This document shows, one piece after another, positions 55,531 to 64,000 of a stretch of DNA of 64,000 nucleotides. The position numbers and the translations under genes were made by a program. Origin of the DNA: Acidobacteria subdivision 2 bacterium RH1 MAG20 (lineage in GTDB: Bacteria; Acidobacteriota; Terriglobia; Terriglobales; Acidobacteriaceae). Each line of letters starts with the position of its first letter. The first letter of the stretch is position 1. The stretch covers positions 57,904 through 121,903 of the forward strand of contig NFUO01000160.1 in assembly GCA_002197545.1 (NCBI GenBank), in the 5' to 3' direction. The notes under the pieces are model-generated. The model made no database searches and had not been told where the DNA came from. It worked only from the letters and a program-made list of their open reading frames with translations.

Positions 55531-56049
55531 ATGTTAGTTAGGCGACGGGTTATATATTATGGAGCGATTTGCTTGGCGTTCGTCATACTCTGCGCAACGA
55601 TTATCAAGACATCGGCAATCTCGACACCGGGAAGGATGGCAGTTGCGCCCGCAAGTCTTGATGGACTGGTTACAATTTCGTCGTCGTCCGACAAGAAGCT
55701 GACATTCATCACATGTGCGTCTTATCACCCTACATTTTGGGAGCGCCTCCTTCACACAACCCTCTCTGGCGCTTTCGTGGTGCAGCATATCGTACCGACG
55801 CCCAATGTGGTTGCTCATGCCGGCCGCGTCCATATTGAATTCCAAGGCAATCTGCTGAGCGTTGTATTTGCTGACTCTTCGCGATTTGTGTTTACTACTG
55901 CGCCAAAGAAATCGATCCCCCTACCATTGAAAGGAGAGCAGTTGGACTATGGAGTTGGCATTGCGACAAACAGCGTGGCCGGATTTGATACTCACGCTGC
56001 CTTTGTCGCTTCACGCAACTCGACGAAGCGAGGCAGCTGCGGCCTCTAG
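55531..56049 (+). CDS. Membrane-anchored hypothetical protein
   Basis: 172 residues. An N-terminal membrane segment (VIYYGAICLAFVILCATIIK) is followed by a beta-rich domain (GRVHIEFQGNLLSVVFADSS, FVFTTAPKKSIPLPLKGEQL) predicted outside the cytoplasm. Not recognised. It is the first gene of the cluster that contains the Cys-rich peptide and the CGFC thioredoxin. Confidence 0.6.
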   Translation: MLVRRRVIYYGAICLAFVILCATIIKTSAISTPGRMAVAPASLDGLVTISSSSDKKLTFITCASYHPTFWERLLHTTLSGAFVVQHIVPTPNVVAHAGRVHIEFQGNLLSVVFADSSRFVFTTAPKKSIPLPLKGEQLDYGVGIATNSVAGFDTHAAFVASRNSTKRGSCGL

Positions 56050-56124
56050 GAGATATCAGATTGCCAACGTTTAATCTACCGTAATGAATAGTGGCGGGAT
56101 TCATCTCATATTATTAATTCAACC

Positions 56125-56215
56125 CGAAAGGGGGCTTTATATCGGTAAATAAAAATTTAGGACTTTTGAGACTGCGGGTCTGACTCTGGGAACGCAGTCG
56201 CTACGGCACGATGAC
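56125..56215 (+). pseudogene. Decayed copy of the Cys-rich peptide gene
   Basis: Alignment with the region 56273-56365 shows the same ribosome site and start area (CCGAAAGGGGGCTTTAT against CCAAAGGGAGACTTTAT), then GGTAAATAAAAATTTAGGA against GGTAACTAAGATGCTTAGGA, and a shared AGTCGCTACGGC. The ATG has become ATA and the frame contains a stop. It is read as a dead tandem duplicate of the signal-peptide part of the gene at 56287. Confidence 0.6.
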
Positions 56216-56286
56216 CTACAGAACGAAGTCTGTACATACGTCGCCTATAGATGTAAGGCTGATAAATCAATCCAAAGGGAGACTTT

Positions 56287-56517
56287 ATGAAGGTAACTAA
56301 GATGCTTAGGATTCTTGTGACAGCAGCTTTAAGCTTAGCAACAGGAGTCGCTACGGCGCTAGCATGCGATACCGGAGGTTATCCTGCCGACTCGTGCTCC
56401 GCTTCCGACACAATTTGGTTCATAGGTCAATCATGTCAGGTATCATGCCCGACCGGTTACTACGCATGCTGCAATTATTCCGGCCCAAGCTGTGAATGCA
56501 CTGCCTACGGAAGCTAG
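56287..56517 (+). CDS. Small secreted eight-cysteine peptide
   Basis: A 76-residue precursor. The signal peptide (MLRILVTAALSLATGVATAL) ends near ALA, leaving about 50 residues with eight cysteines, including a CC pair and CEC, enough for four disulfides. A GGGAG ribosome site precedes the ATG. The mature part has no charge-rich or membrane segment. The family is not recognised; size and cysteine pattern recall secreted toxins, bacteriocin-like or binding peptides. The neighbouring membrane thioredoxin-like gene could fold or reduce it. Confidence 0.7.
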   Translation: MKVTKMLRILVTAALSLATGVATALACDTGGYPADSCSASDTIWFIGQSCQVSCPTGYYACCNYSGPSCECTAYGS

Positions 56518-56586
56518 ATGAATTCGGTGGCTGCTAGGCAGCAAGCCGACAGCCACCGACAACATTAGGAAGTTGCGGGGTGAAAT

Positions 56587-57081
56587 TTGAGAATACGTCC
56601 GACGCTGGGACAGGTTACGCATATTTTGATGATCGTGACGCTTTGTGTCGCGCTATGGAAGATATTGAGTCACGATCAGAGACCATTCGCGTACAAAAGC
56701 GGCGACCACATAGCTCGCACTATCTGGCAAACGATGCCGGACGCCAAGCGGACTGTGGTAGTTGTCGAACGCGCCGAATGTGGCTTCTGCAGGGCGAGCA
56801 TGCCATTTTATGCTAGGTTGGTTCGCGCCGCGAATGATTCTGGCGTGGAAGTTGTGAGCGCGACATCAGATGACAAAGCCGCGAACCAACGTTTTCTTGC
56901 CGCAAATAAGGTGCACATGGACCGGATCATCCAACTCAAGGATACGCCGCTCAAAGTGTCCGCAACCCCAACTCTCATTGTCCTGGATCAGAGCAAGACG
57001 GTCCTTGGTGCATGGGTTGGCAAGCTTAATCCGGACGATGAAGACAAGGTACTCCATTTGGTCCGTTCAGTATCCCTGTGA
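56587..57081 (+). CDS. Membrane-anchored thioredoxin-like protein (CGFC)
   Basis: 164 residues from a TTG start with GGGGTG upstream. An N-terminal membrane segment (ILMIVTLCVALWKIL) is followed by a thioredoxin fold with active site ECGFC (RAECGFCRASMPFY) and a cis-proline region (VSATPTLIVLD). It is predicted periplasmic. It begins 69 bases after the Cys-rich peptide gene, so an oxidoreductase role on that peptide is a reasonable inference. Confidence 0.75.
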   Translation: MRIRPTLGQVTHILMIVTLCVALWKILSHDQRPFAYKSGDHIARTIWQTMPDAKRTVVVVERAECGFCRASMPFYARLVRAANDSGVEVVSATSDDKAANQRFLAANKVHMDRIIQLKDTPLKVSATPTLIVLDQSKTVLGAWVGKLNPDDEDKVLHLVRSVSL

Positions 57082-57120
57082 TCGGGTTTTTTTTTGGATA
57101 TTTGTTCCAGGAGACGGATT

Positions 57121-57915
57121 ATGACTCAATCGGTGCTGGCGAGGTTCGCTGCGGTAATCGCGTTTGGTGCTGTTTCGGCGAGTATCGCGATCGCACAGCC
57201 GCCCAAACGGGCAAAGTCTTTGCAGTTTGAGGTGGCTGCCATTAAGCCGAGCAACCCGAAACGGGGGATAGGGTCGTCGATGTCTGGCAATGGGCCCGGA
57301 GGGCAGTTTCGGATCGTGAATATGCCTTTAAGTCAGTGGATAGAGATAGGACTATCCGTTAGTGACTATGCTCTGAAGGCACCTTCGTGGCTCGATAATT
57401 CCAGATTTGACCTTGATGCAAGACCGCCGGTCGGCGAGTTTGCCTCAGCCGAAATGATGAAAGCGCTTTTGATCGAGCGATTTGGATTGAAATGGCATGA
57501 GGAGCGCCAGACCGTGTCCGGCTATGAACTGGTTGCTGATAAAAAGGTCTTGGTCAAGCCTTCGAGTATGCTGGAAAAACTGAAAGGGGAGCACGGGGCG
57601 ACCCGGGGCCGTACAATTATTGGTGGCAAGAATATGCCGATGTCAGAACTTGCAGCGGCGCTGGAAAAGGTACTCCGAAGGCCCGTGGTGGACGCAACGC
57701 ACCTTTCCGGCGGATTTGATTTCAAATTGATGTGGCGTCCGATTGACGATGCTGCGGTAGCCGAGCAGAAGAAATATGGAATTGATGTCGACGACCTTCC
57801 TGCTACAGTATTTGACGCGGTTCGCGAGCAGTTAGGGTTGAGGCTTCAAGTCGCCAAGGTTCCATCGACCGTTATCGTCGTGGACCAAATTAATCACCAA
57901 CCTACCCAGAACTGA
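57121..57915 (+). CDS. TIGR03435 family exported protein
   Basis: 264 residues with a signal peptide (AAVIAFGAVSASIAIAQ). The family pattern begins LQFEVAAIKPSNP and continues with NMPLSQWIEIGL, MMKALLIERFGLKWHEE and LPATVFDAVREQLGLRL near the end. The family is abundant in soil Acidobacteria and its function is unknown. AGGAG precedes the ATG at 57121. It lies in the same direction 39 bases after the thioredoxin-like gene, so it is likely in the same operon. Confidence 0.85.
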   Translation: MTQSVLARFAAVIAFGAVSASIAIAQPPKRAKSLQFEVAAIKPSNPKRGIGSSMSGNGPGGQFRIVNMPLSQWIEIGLSVSDYALKAPSWLDNSRFDLDARPPVGEFASAEMMKALLIERFGLKWHEERQTVSGYELVADKKVLVKPSSMLEKLKGEHGATRGRTIIGGKNMPMSELAAALEKVLRRPVVDATHLSGGFDFKLMWRPIDDAAVAEQKKYGIDVDDLPATVFDAVREQLGLRLQVAKVPSTVIVVDQINHQPTQN

Positions 57916-57933
57916 TCTTATGCAGCGGACGAA

Positions 57934-59721
57934 ATGACTGAAAACGAAGTACAGGTTGATACTGCGACCTCTGACAAACGCATGCGATGCGTGTCGATGA
58001 TCAATCAACTACATGGCGGCCAGTTGAAAAATGTCCGGAGACCTCCTAGCGGACTTCTTGGGTGGCTTACGCGCACTGAAAATAAACTTACACGCAAAAT
58101 GCATCCTGAAATACTGGCTTCTTCTCATGTTCGTGGAAACGGGGTAGCAATAGACTATTTACTTCAGGCCCTCCTCAAGCATAGTCAGCGTGCTAGGTTT
58201 GCGTTTGCAGTTCCGGATATTCGACGCGAAGAATTCAATCGATGGGCAGTAGCCTGTTTGCAGCACGACGATCATCAACCTGTAGAGATTCACTCAACAT
58301 CGCAAGTGATTAAATACGGCATGAAATCTATTGCACCAGACATATGGTTGGATCTTTATGGGGACAATCAATTTGCTTTGAGGATGCGTGACGCACTTTC
58401 TTCCCGAGTATATCCGACAATAAGCGTTCAGCATGGTCTCTCCACGCATTCTTGGTTGTATGACAAGTTTTTGAGAGCTATGCTTACACCCAGTTATGCT
58501 TGCGACTCGCTTATCTGTACAAGCCGTGCATGTCAAAAGGCCCTTGTAAATATTTTGGAAGAGATTTCGGGCTCGTTCAATGAGCAATTTGGGACTGAAC
58601 TAAAATATGGAGGGCGTACGGATGTCATCCCACTCTGCGTGGATACTGATAAATTACGGCCTCGTGATAAATCTACCCTTCGGAAGCAGTTGGGCATTCC
58701 ATATAATGCAATGGTTTTGCTCTACGTCGGTTATCTTTCTCAAGTCAAAGCCGATCTTGCCCCGCTCCTGCCAATGATTCGGAACCTTGTGGCTGAAAAT
58801 CCTAGCGTTAATCTGATGTTCATGGTAGCTGGCACAGGTCCAGAATCCTACAGCAAGGCGTTACTGGGGCTTGTACAAGAAATGGGGTTAGCGACAAACG
58901 TCTCTTTGCTGCGTGAAGTATCCGATATTCATAAAGAACAATTGTTCGGAGCTGCGGACATTTTTGTAGCTCCATGCGATAGTATGCAAGAGTCATTTGG
59001 TCTGTCCCCCGTCGAGGCCATGGCCTGCGGCTTGCCACAGGTTGTTGCCGATTGGAGCGGGTATCGGGATACAGTCTTGGATGGAGAAACGGGATTTCTC
59101 ATCCCAACGTGCTGGGGTCGATGTGATGGAGAGCTTGTGGCAACGGGCGACATGTTGGGATGGCAATACGATCACGTAGTTCAGGGGCAATCAGTTGCAC
59201 TCGATATTAAATGCATGCATGAACGTCTCCAGCTTCTCATTCGCCGTCCTGATCTACGTGCCACTATGTCAGAACGTTCACGTGCCCGAGCGGTGGCTGA
59301 ATTCAGCTACGCCAGCGTTGCTCTTCGTTACGACGAATTGTGGACTCAACTCGCCACAATCGCCGATAAAGTTCAACCACGCCCCACGGCTCGGCGCTTT
59401 GACCAACCAGCCTATTTCAATTGTTTCGGGCATTTCTCCACAAAAGAACTCAGAGACGATGGCACGATCCGAAAGACAGGCAATAATGCCCTTTCGGTCA
59501 GAAAGTTGATTCGTATAACTCAGATGGAGCTTACGGGACTTTTAGTGTTTGACGAGTCCCTGTTGGAGCGCTTGATTCAGTTACTTTCTATTAAGGAGAC
59601 CGTCTCTGAAAGTATAAGTGTCGGACAATTGATTTCATTGACATCGGATGAAACACGGCTTCCTGACACAGTTCGGCGGCACATTCTTTTACTGATCAAA
59701 CATGGGATTGCGACTATTTGA
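57934..59721 (+). CDS. Group 4 glycosyltransferase with C-terminal extension
   Basis: 595 residues. The GT-B core has LLYVGYLSQVKADL and the donor-binding motif SFGLSPVEAMACGLPQVVAD, which includes the conserved E-x7-E-type pair. The last 130 residues are not recognised. There is no signal peptide. It starts 18 bases after the TIGR03435 gene and is followed by a GDP-mannose dehydratase, so a deoxy-sugar polysaccharide or protein glycan is its likely product. Confidence 0.85.
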   Translation: MTENEVQVDTATSDKRMRCVSMINQLHGGQLKNVRRPPSGLLGWLTRTENKLTRKMHPEILASSHVRGNGVAIDYLLQALLKHSQRARFAFAVPDIRREEFNRWAVACLQHDDHQPVEIHSTSQVIKYGMKSIAPDIWLDLYGDNQFALRMRDALSSRVYPTISVQHGLSTHSWLYDKFLRAMLTPSYACDSLICTSRACQKALVNILEEISGSFNEQFGTELKYGGRTDVIPLCVDTDKLRPRDKSTLRKQLGIPYNAMVLLYVGYLSQVKADLAPLLPMIRNLVAENPSVNLMFMVAGTGPESYSKALLGLVQEMGLATNVSLLREVSDIHKEQLFGAADIFVAPCDSMQESFGLSPVEAMACGLPQVVADWSGYRDTVLDGETGFLIPTCWGRCDGELVATGDMLGWQYDHVVQGQSVALDIKCMHERLQLLIRRPDLRATMSERSRARAVAEFSYASVALRYDELWTQLATIADKVQPRPTARRFDQPAYFNCFGHFSTKELRDDGTIRKTGNNALSVRKLIRITQMELTGLLVFDESLLERLIQLLSIKETVSESISVGQLISLTSDETRLPDTVRRHILLLIKHGIATI

Positions 59722-59834
59722 GTGCCTGCGAACAAGCTCAAGAGGATACTGTGAACGATGCCTCGCTCTTAGGTCTCCCAAAACCTTAGATTGAGTTCGC
59801 TGAAAACGATTTTGCGAGAATTGGTACGTCAATA

Positions 59835-60851
59835 ATGAGAAGAGCTTTGATTACCGGTATTTCTGGGCAAGACGGAAGTTATTTAGCAGAATTCCTTTTG
59901 AGTCAAGGGTACGAGGTTTACGGATTGATACGGCGGACCCCGTTGTCCATCTCGTTCCTTGAGCCTATCGGAGATTCTGTAAATTTCCTGTACGCTGATC
60001 TCCGAGATTCAGAATCATTAGAGACTGCGTTCCACAAGTCATGGCCCGATGAAGTATACAATCTTGGCGCGCAGGTGTTTGTACCGACGAGCTGGGAATG
60101 CCCGGCAGAAACGCATGATATCAATGTCGGGGGCTTGGCGCGTCTATTGAATATCATCGTGCGAAAGAAGCCGAACACCAAACTATACCAAGCATCGAGT
60201 TCAGAAATGTTCGGAAATGTTGGTGGATTTTGTAATGAAACGACACCATTTTCCCCTGTATCGCCTTATGGGGTTTCGAAGGTGGCAGCCCATAATTTGA
60301 TTCAGGCATATCGCCAGCGGGGCATTTTTGCTGTTGGTGGCATACTCTTTAATCATGAATCCCCACGGCGCGGGCCCGAAATGGTTACCCGTAAAATTAC
60401 AAAGGCAGCAGGTAGGTGGCTTCAAGGGAGTAAGACTAAACTTTGCCTCGGAAACCTTCATGCTAGACGTGACTGGGGTTTTGCCGGTGATTATGTAAGA
60501 GCTATGCATGCAATGCTCCAGCAGGAAGCCCCAACGGATTACGTGGTAGGCACGGGTGAGTCGCACAGCGTACAGGAATTTCTTTTACAGGCCTATAATC
60601 TTCTTCGCTCGTACAAAGACAACGAAGAATTTTTGGATACACTAAATAACTACATTCAGATTGATCAATCATTGATCAGACCAAATGAAATTCTTGACTT
60701 GCGTGCCGACGCTACGCTTGCACATCACAACTTCGGCTGGAAGCCTACGACAACGTTCGCCTCTTTGATTAAACTTATGGTAGACCATGACATAGCACAA
60801 TTACGACCTGAAGTCTGTCCACTTGATCTTTGTTCAGATAATCTTGAATAA
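59835..60851 (+). CDS. GDP-mannose 4,6-dehydratase, island copy
   Basis: A 338-residue Gmd homologue with NADP motif GISGQDGSYLAEFLL, YxxxK in SPYGVSKVA, and FNHESPRRGPEMVTRKI. It is clearly divergent from the copy at 18503 and more AT-rich, so it came with the island. No reductase or synthase for a second step is adjacent. It may feed the glycosyltransferases at 57934 and 60953. Confidence 0.9.
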   Translation: MRRALITGISGQDGSYLAEFLLSQGYEVYGLIRRTPLSISFLEPIGDSVNFLYADLRDSESLETAFHKSWPDEVYNLGAQVFVPTSWECPAETHDINVGGLARLLNIIVRKKPNTKLYQASSSEMFGNVGGFCNETTPFSPVSPYGVSKVAAHNLIQAYRQRGIFAVGGILFNHESPRRGPEMVTRKITKAAGRWLQGSKTKLCLGNLHARRDWGFAGDYVRAMHAMLQQEAPTDYVVGTGESHSVQEFLLQAYNLLRSYKDNEEFLDTLNNYIQIDQSLIRPNEILDLRADATLAHHNFGWKPTTTFASLIKLMVDHDIAQLRPEVCPLDLCSDNLE

Positions 60852-60952
60852 CCAACGTGCCTTCCGAATTCTAAATCACAGCCGAATATGTCAATGGCTG
60901 TGTACATTCGCAGCAGATCCACATGGGTGCGGATTGCTTCGAGCGAGGTAAG

Positions 60953-61660
60953 ATGAGTATTCAGAATCACATTGCAAATATCGACGGATGGATTTGGGGT
61001 GCGCGATCATCCGGACTTGGCGATCATTGGGCTACGGTTAATTATCTACTAACGCTCAGCGCGAACACTCAACGGGAAATATTACTCAGTACGCTTCCGG
61101 CGCGATGGCACACTCATCTGCACCGCAGTGAGAGGTTTCAAGGAATATTGAAACTGATGGTTAGTTCTGGCCGGATTCGTTTAGTTGATTATCCGCCGAC
61201 TGCACTTGTAGATCGCCAAGAGATTTGGAATCTGCCATACCATTTCACTCGACTTCGTTGGTTCAGTTGGATTAATTGGAGGAGTCGTAGAATTTGTTAT
61301 CAACATGATGCCGCAGTCACCTTTAAAGAGGCTAGCCTAAAGAGCGAGTCTCATGAAATATTCTTAAGCTCATTATTTGAGAATGGCTACGAAGGCATTG
61401 CCTTAACGGCGTCCATGAGCCTTTAAGAGGTTGTTAAAAACTTATCCATGTGTGCAGCATTTGTTGGCCCTAGCAGCGGATTTGTTCACATTTGCCACTC
61501 TGTTGGTACTCCGCTGTATTTGGTGAGGGGAGGAGTAGAACTCCACGAGCTTATTCGACATCATGTTGGTAAACAGTATATTTTATGCCATTCCTGGGAA
61601 GATTTTTTGGGGAAATTTCTTGCTGGCCGTTCTAAGCGATTTACGAAAAAAACTAACTAA
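60953..61660 (+). pseudogene. GT9-like glycosyltransferase broken by an in-frame stop
   Basis: Two reading segments in the same frame are separated only by TAA at 61424-61426. The first starts MSIQNHIANIDGWIWG with GAGGTAAG upstream. The second continues EVVKNLSMCAAFVGPSSGFV, which resembles the DSG-type donor loop of heptosyltransferase-like GT9 enzymes (HICHSVGTPLYLVRGG follows). Together they give about 235 residues. One nonsense mutation is the simplest reading. Confidence 0.65.
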
Positions 61661-61944
61661 CCGGCGCAGGGCAGGCGAAAGGGCCAGTCAAGAGATCGAG
61701 GATGTTGTTTGAGTAGTTATTTGTCGTGGTTTTGAGGCGGTAATTGCTGTATGCGTTTGGCTAGCCTTTCCCGATGACGAGGCTGTCTCGGGCCGCTTCG
61801 ACGACGGAGCGCAACCTGGGGTCTGAACAGGAGATCGCAATCGCGGTAAATGATGCGTTGGCACTTTGGACGAACCGCCTATACCTCTCAAGTGGCGAGA
61901 TGTGCGTTTCACCTACCTATCTTCGGAAGGCTTCCGGATAGTTA
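61661..61944. other. Island-chromosome junction region
   Basis: 284 bases in which composition changes from AT-rich to GC-rich. No gene is supported. I could not find a copy of the tRNA-Asn 3' end here, so the boundary is placed by composition only. Confidence 0.4.
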
Positions 61945-62781
61945 TCATTCAGGAGCCAAACGGGCTTGCGGCGAATGGTCCGTTGTTGCATTCGGTGGAG
62001 CGAGTGAGGCGCCGCACCAGGAGCAGAATCGCGGATGGTTCGAGAGGGGCAATCCGCAGTCGGTGCAGGTGGCCGCGATCGGTTGGCGCATGACGAAATA
62101 AAGAAGGAATCCGAGCGCGTGGGGAAACAAGGCTGTGACGAGAACCCATAGAATTGGCCTCATACCGCGCCGCCAGGCGTCCGCATAGACGAACCCGAGA
62201 CACAGAATCCAGCCGCCAAGCAGGATGCCGACCACGAGGCCGGCGCTGCCATAGTGGGACATGGTCCGCAACGCAGCCCCCCGGTGGGCGGTCGTATATC
62301 CAACAGCGAGTCCGACCATTGGACAGAAGCCTACAAGGACCGAAGCCAGGAGCTGAATCTTCTTCGGAACGACATTAAAGTAGAGACACAGAAGCCAGCT
62401 GCCAAGCACGATGCCGACCACTAGACCGATGGTGCCGTAGAGGGACATGATCCGCGACGCAGCGCCCGGGCGGGCGGTCGCGTATCCAACAGCGAGTCCG
62501 ACCATTGGACAGAAGCCTACAAGGGCCGAAGCCAGGAGCCGAATCTTCGTCGGAATGGTATTCAAGTAAAGACATAGAAACCAGCCGCCGAGTAGGATGC
62601 CGACCACGAGGCCGACCATGAGGCCGCGGATTCCATAGAAGGACATAATCCGCAACGAAGCCCCCTGGCGGGCGGTCATGTTTCCAAAAAGCAGCCCGAT
62701 GAGCGGACAGAAGCCTACAAGAACTAAAGCCAGGAGCTGAATCTTCTTCGGAACGAAATTCAGGTAGAGACTGAGTTTCAT
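61945..62781 (-). CDS. Membrane protein of three tandem repeats with zinc ribbon
   Basis: 278 residues. Three copies of a 62-66 residue unit (start positions about 5, 71 and 133) each contain PxKIxLLA, LVGFCPMVGLAVG and a G-rich second membrane segment ending GGWxLCL. They are followed by a C-terminal cytoplasmic-type region with a double CxxC zinc ribbon (CTDCGLPL, FCSWCGASL). The repeats are also evident in the DNA. It overlaps the anti-sigma gene by 4 bases and is the third gene of a sigma/anti-sigma operon. Not recognised as a known family. Confidence 0.75.
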   Translation of the reverse strand: MKLSLYLNFVPKKIQLLALVLVGFCPLIGLLFGNMTARQGASLRIMSFYGIRGLMVGLVVGILLGGWFLCLYLNTIPTKIRLLASALVGFCPMVGLAVGYATARPGAASRIMSLYGTIGLVVGIVLGSWLLCLYFNVVPKKIQLLASVLVGFCPMVGLAVGYTTAHRGAALRTMSHYGSAGLVVGILLGGWILCLGFVYADAWRRGMRPILWVLVTALFPHALGFLLYFVMRQPIAATCTDCGLPLSNHPRFCSWCGASLAPPNATTDHSPQARLAPE

Positions 62782-63248
62782 AGTGACCTTTCTTTCCGGT
62801 AAGAGCGGGGCTTCGATAAGAGTGGGAGAAGCGGGAACAGGAAAAAGACACAGAGCGAGGGAACGATCCAGAGAGAGAGCAGATCATAATGCACTGGCAT
62901 GCGCTGAATATCAAAGACAGAAGCTATCAGGCGCCCGAATTGCAGATCGACGAAGAAGCCGCCCATGGTGAGTGCTGCTGCGACAACGCTGATGAGCGCC
63001 CATCGCTGGCGGCGTGGCTCGGCGGGTATCCGGAGAGACGTGAGAACCTTGGCATTGAGGGTTGGGTCCACCTCGAAGGAAAGACCGCCGAGGCTTGCGA
63101 TAACCCTGTTGCTGGCGCTGAGGTACTCCTGGCATGGAGCGCAGATGTCGAGATGCTGGCGAAGACGTTGTTCCCTCTCAGCCGAAATGGTGCCCGCCAA
63201 ACTCTCGTCGATCATGTGCCGGAAGCTTTCGTGGTGGTCGATGCTCAT
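62778..63248 (-). CDS. Anti-sigma factor with zinc-finger domain
   Basis: 156 residues. The N-terminal zf-HC2/ZAS motif is HLDICAPC (HxxxCxxC). Two membrane segments follow (WALISVVAAALTMGGFFV and LWIVPSLCVFFLFPLLPLL). It probably holds the co-encoded ECF sigma factor at the membrane. Both ends overlap their neighbours by 4 bases, so the three genes form one translationally coupled operon. Confidence 0.85.
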   Translation of the reverse strand: MSIDHHESFRHMIDESLAGTISAEREQRLRQHLDICAPCQEYLSASNRVIASLGGLSFEVDPTLNAKVLTSLRIPAEPRRQRWALISVVAAALTMGGFFVDLQFGRLIASVFDIQRMPVHYDLLSLWIVPSLCVFFLFPLLPLLSKPRSYRKERSL

Positions 63249-63835
63249 GCTTTTTCTCCCTCGAACTGCGGTCGCAGCGTTGCCAGCCCTCGATAGATTC
63301 TGGAAGCGACGGTGGAGACGGGCGCTCCCACAACGACGGATATCTCCTGCAGCGATAGGTCCTCTTGAAAGCGCAAGACGAGCACTTCGCGATATATGGG
63401 CTCGAGAGTCTGCAGTGAGTGGGCAACCCGCTTAGCGTCTTCGGTCCGGGCAGCAAGCGTGTAGGGCGAGGGCTGATTGGAAGCAGGCGAGGGCCGAACA
63501 GGGCCGTCCTCATCGTCTGAGTCGAGACTTAAATTCTGCCGCTTACGCATGGAATCTACAGCAAGGTTGCGTGCGACCCGGAAGAGCCAGGGCTCGAAGC
63601 GGGAGCGCCCGTCGTAGGAGGAGCCTCGCTCCAGAACCCGCAGCCACGTCTCCTGCACCAGATCGTCAACTCCGTCGCGTCTGCCCAGCAGGTAGATGAG
63701 ATAGCGAACAAGCCTGTATTGATATTGCCCGACCAGCGCCTCAAGGACAACGACATCTCCGTGGCGCAACCCAAGCGCGATCTGCCGTGTGTCGCTCTCC
63801 ATGGACGCCCTCGAAGCCAGATCATAATCGAACAT
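63245..63835 (-). CDS. ECF-type RNA polymerase sigma factor
   Basis: 196 residues with sigma region 2 (VDDLVQETWLRVLERGSSYD, then FEPWLFRVARNLAVDSMRK) and region 4 (EDLSLQEISVVVGAPVSTVA). A Ser/Asp-rich linker lies between them. It is the first gene of the operon with the anti-sigma factor and the repeat membrane protein. ECF sigmas commonly activate their own promoter; none was identified here. Confidence 0.92.
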   Translation of the reverse strand: MFDYDLASRASMESDTRQIALGLRHGDVVVLEALVGQYQYRLVRYLIYLLGRRDGVDDLVQETWLRVLERGSSYDGRSRFEPWLFRVARNLAVDSMRKRQNLSLDSDDEDGPVRPSPASNQPSPYTLAARTEDAKRVAHSLQTLEPIYREVLVLRFQEDLSLQEISVVVGAPVSTVASRIYRGLATLRPQFEGEKA

Positions 63836-64000
63836 ACGTGATGTTTACGAACCACGGGCCCGGAATTACGAAATGGCTCGTATCAGCTACAATCGTGAAA
63901 TCTCAAAAGAAGCTGATCGGCCTCGGTATTTCTGAACCAAAGTGGATGTTAGTCTTCGGCCAAAACCTAACCTTGAGAGGGTGGAGGCTTTGGATGAAGA
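63836..64000. other. Window end, no gene supported
   Basis: 165 bases upstream of the sigma factor gene. It should hold that operon's promoter, but no motif is clear. Confidence 0.4.

Noticed and set aside
61661..61944. tRNA-Asn 3' end repeat marking the right island end
   Set aside because: No matching sequence seen; the boundary remains based on composition.

Overview
The window looks like chromosomal DNA of an acidobacterium, probably of the Acidobacteriaceae (Granulicella/Edaphobacter/Terriglobus type). This is inferred from a TIGR03435-family gene, a DUF1800/DUF1501 pair, many interspersed palindromic repeats, and frequent GTG/TTG starts in GC-rich DNA. No 16S rRNA is present, so the placement is an inference.

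Positions 1 to about 34,880 read as ordinary chromosome. They hold a hydrolase-peroxiredoxin pair, a truncated hemoglobin, a secreted Gly/Tyr-rich protein, an amidohydrolase, a HEPN/MNT pair and a REP/RAYT repeat nest. These are followed by ffh, two Xer recombinase genes, a sigma54 two-component system (regulator, kinase, lipoprotein) and a GDP-fucose/exopolysaccharide set (regulator, WcaI-like glycosyltransferase, gmd, fcl). The rest of this half holds a bacilliredoxin, murB, modABC, thrC-thrB, trxA, a CNNM/CorC-type protein and an oligopeptide-type ABC permease pair split by an inversion. Two or more copies of a short MITE-like element and several REP families are scattered through it.

At 34,884 a tRNA-Asn(GTT) gene is overlapped at its 3' end by a large serine recombinase. 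From there to about 61,660 base composition becomes more AT-rich and the content is accessory: two overlapping tyrosine recombinases (one truncated), unknown proteins, and a secreted DUF1501/DUF1800 pair beside a TonB-dependent receptor and an atypical sigma54-type regulator. Next come a RES/Xre toxin-antitoxin pair with a candidate operator and a graveyard of serine-recombinase, IS66, Tn3 and IS110 pieces. The last part is a cluster with a tiny eight-cysteine secreted peptide, a membrane-anchored CGFC thioredoxin, a TIGR03435 protein, a glycosyltransferase, a second GDP-mannose dehydratase and a GT9-like gene broken by one in-frame stop. This is read as a genomic island or stacked islands in tRNA-Asn; I did not find a convincing right attachment site.

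From about 61,660 the DNA is GC-rich again and ends with an ECF sigma factor, its anti-sigma factor and a membrane protein built of three tandem repeats.

The best candidates for something undescribed are the Cys-rich peptide/thioredoxin cluster (with a decayed second copy of the peptide gene just upstream), the two regulators that lack the GAFTGA loop, and the triplicated membrane protein in the sigma/anti-sigma operon.
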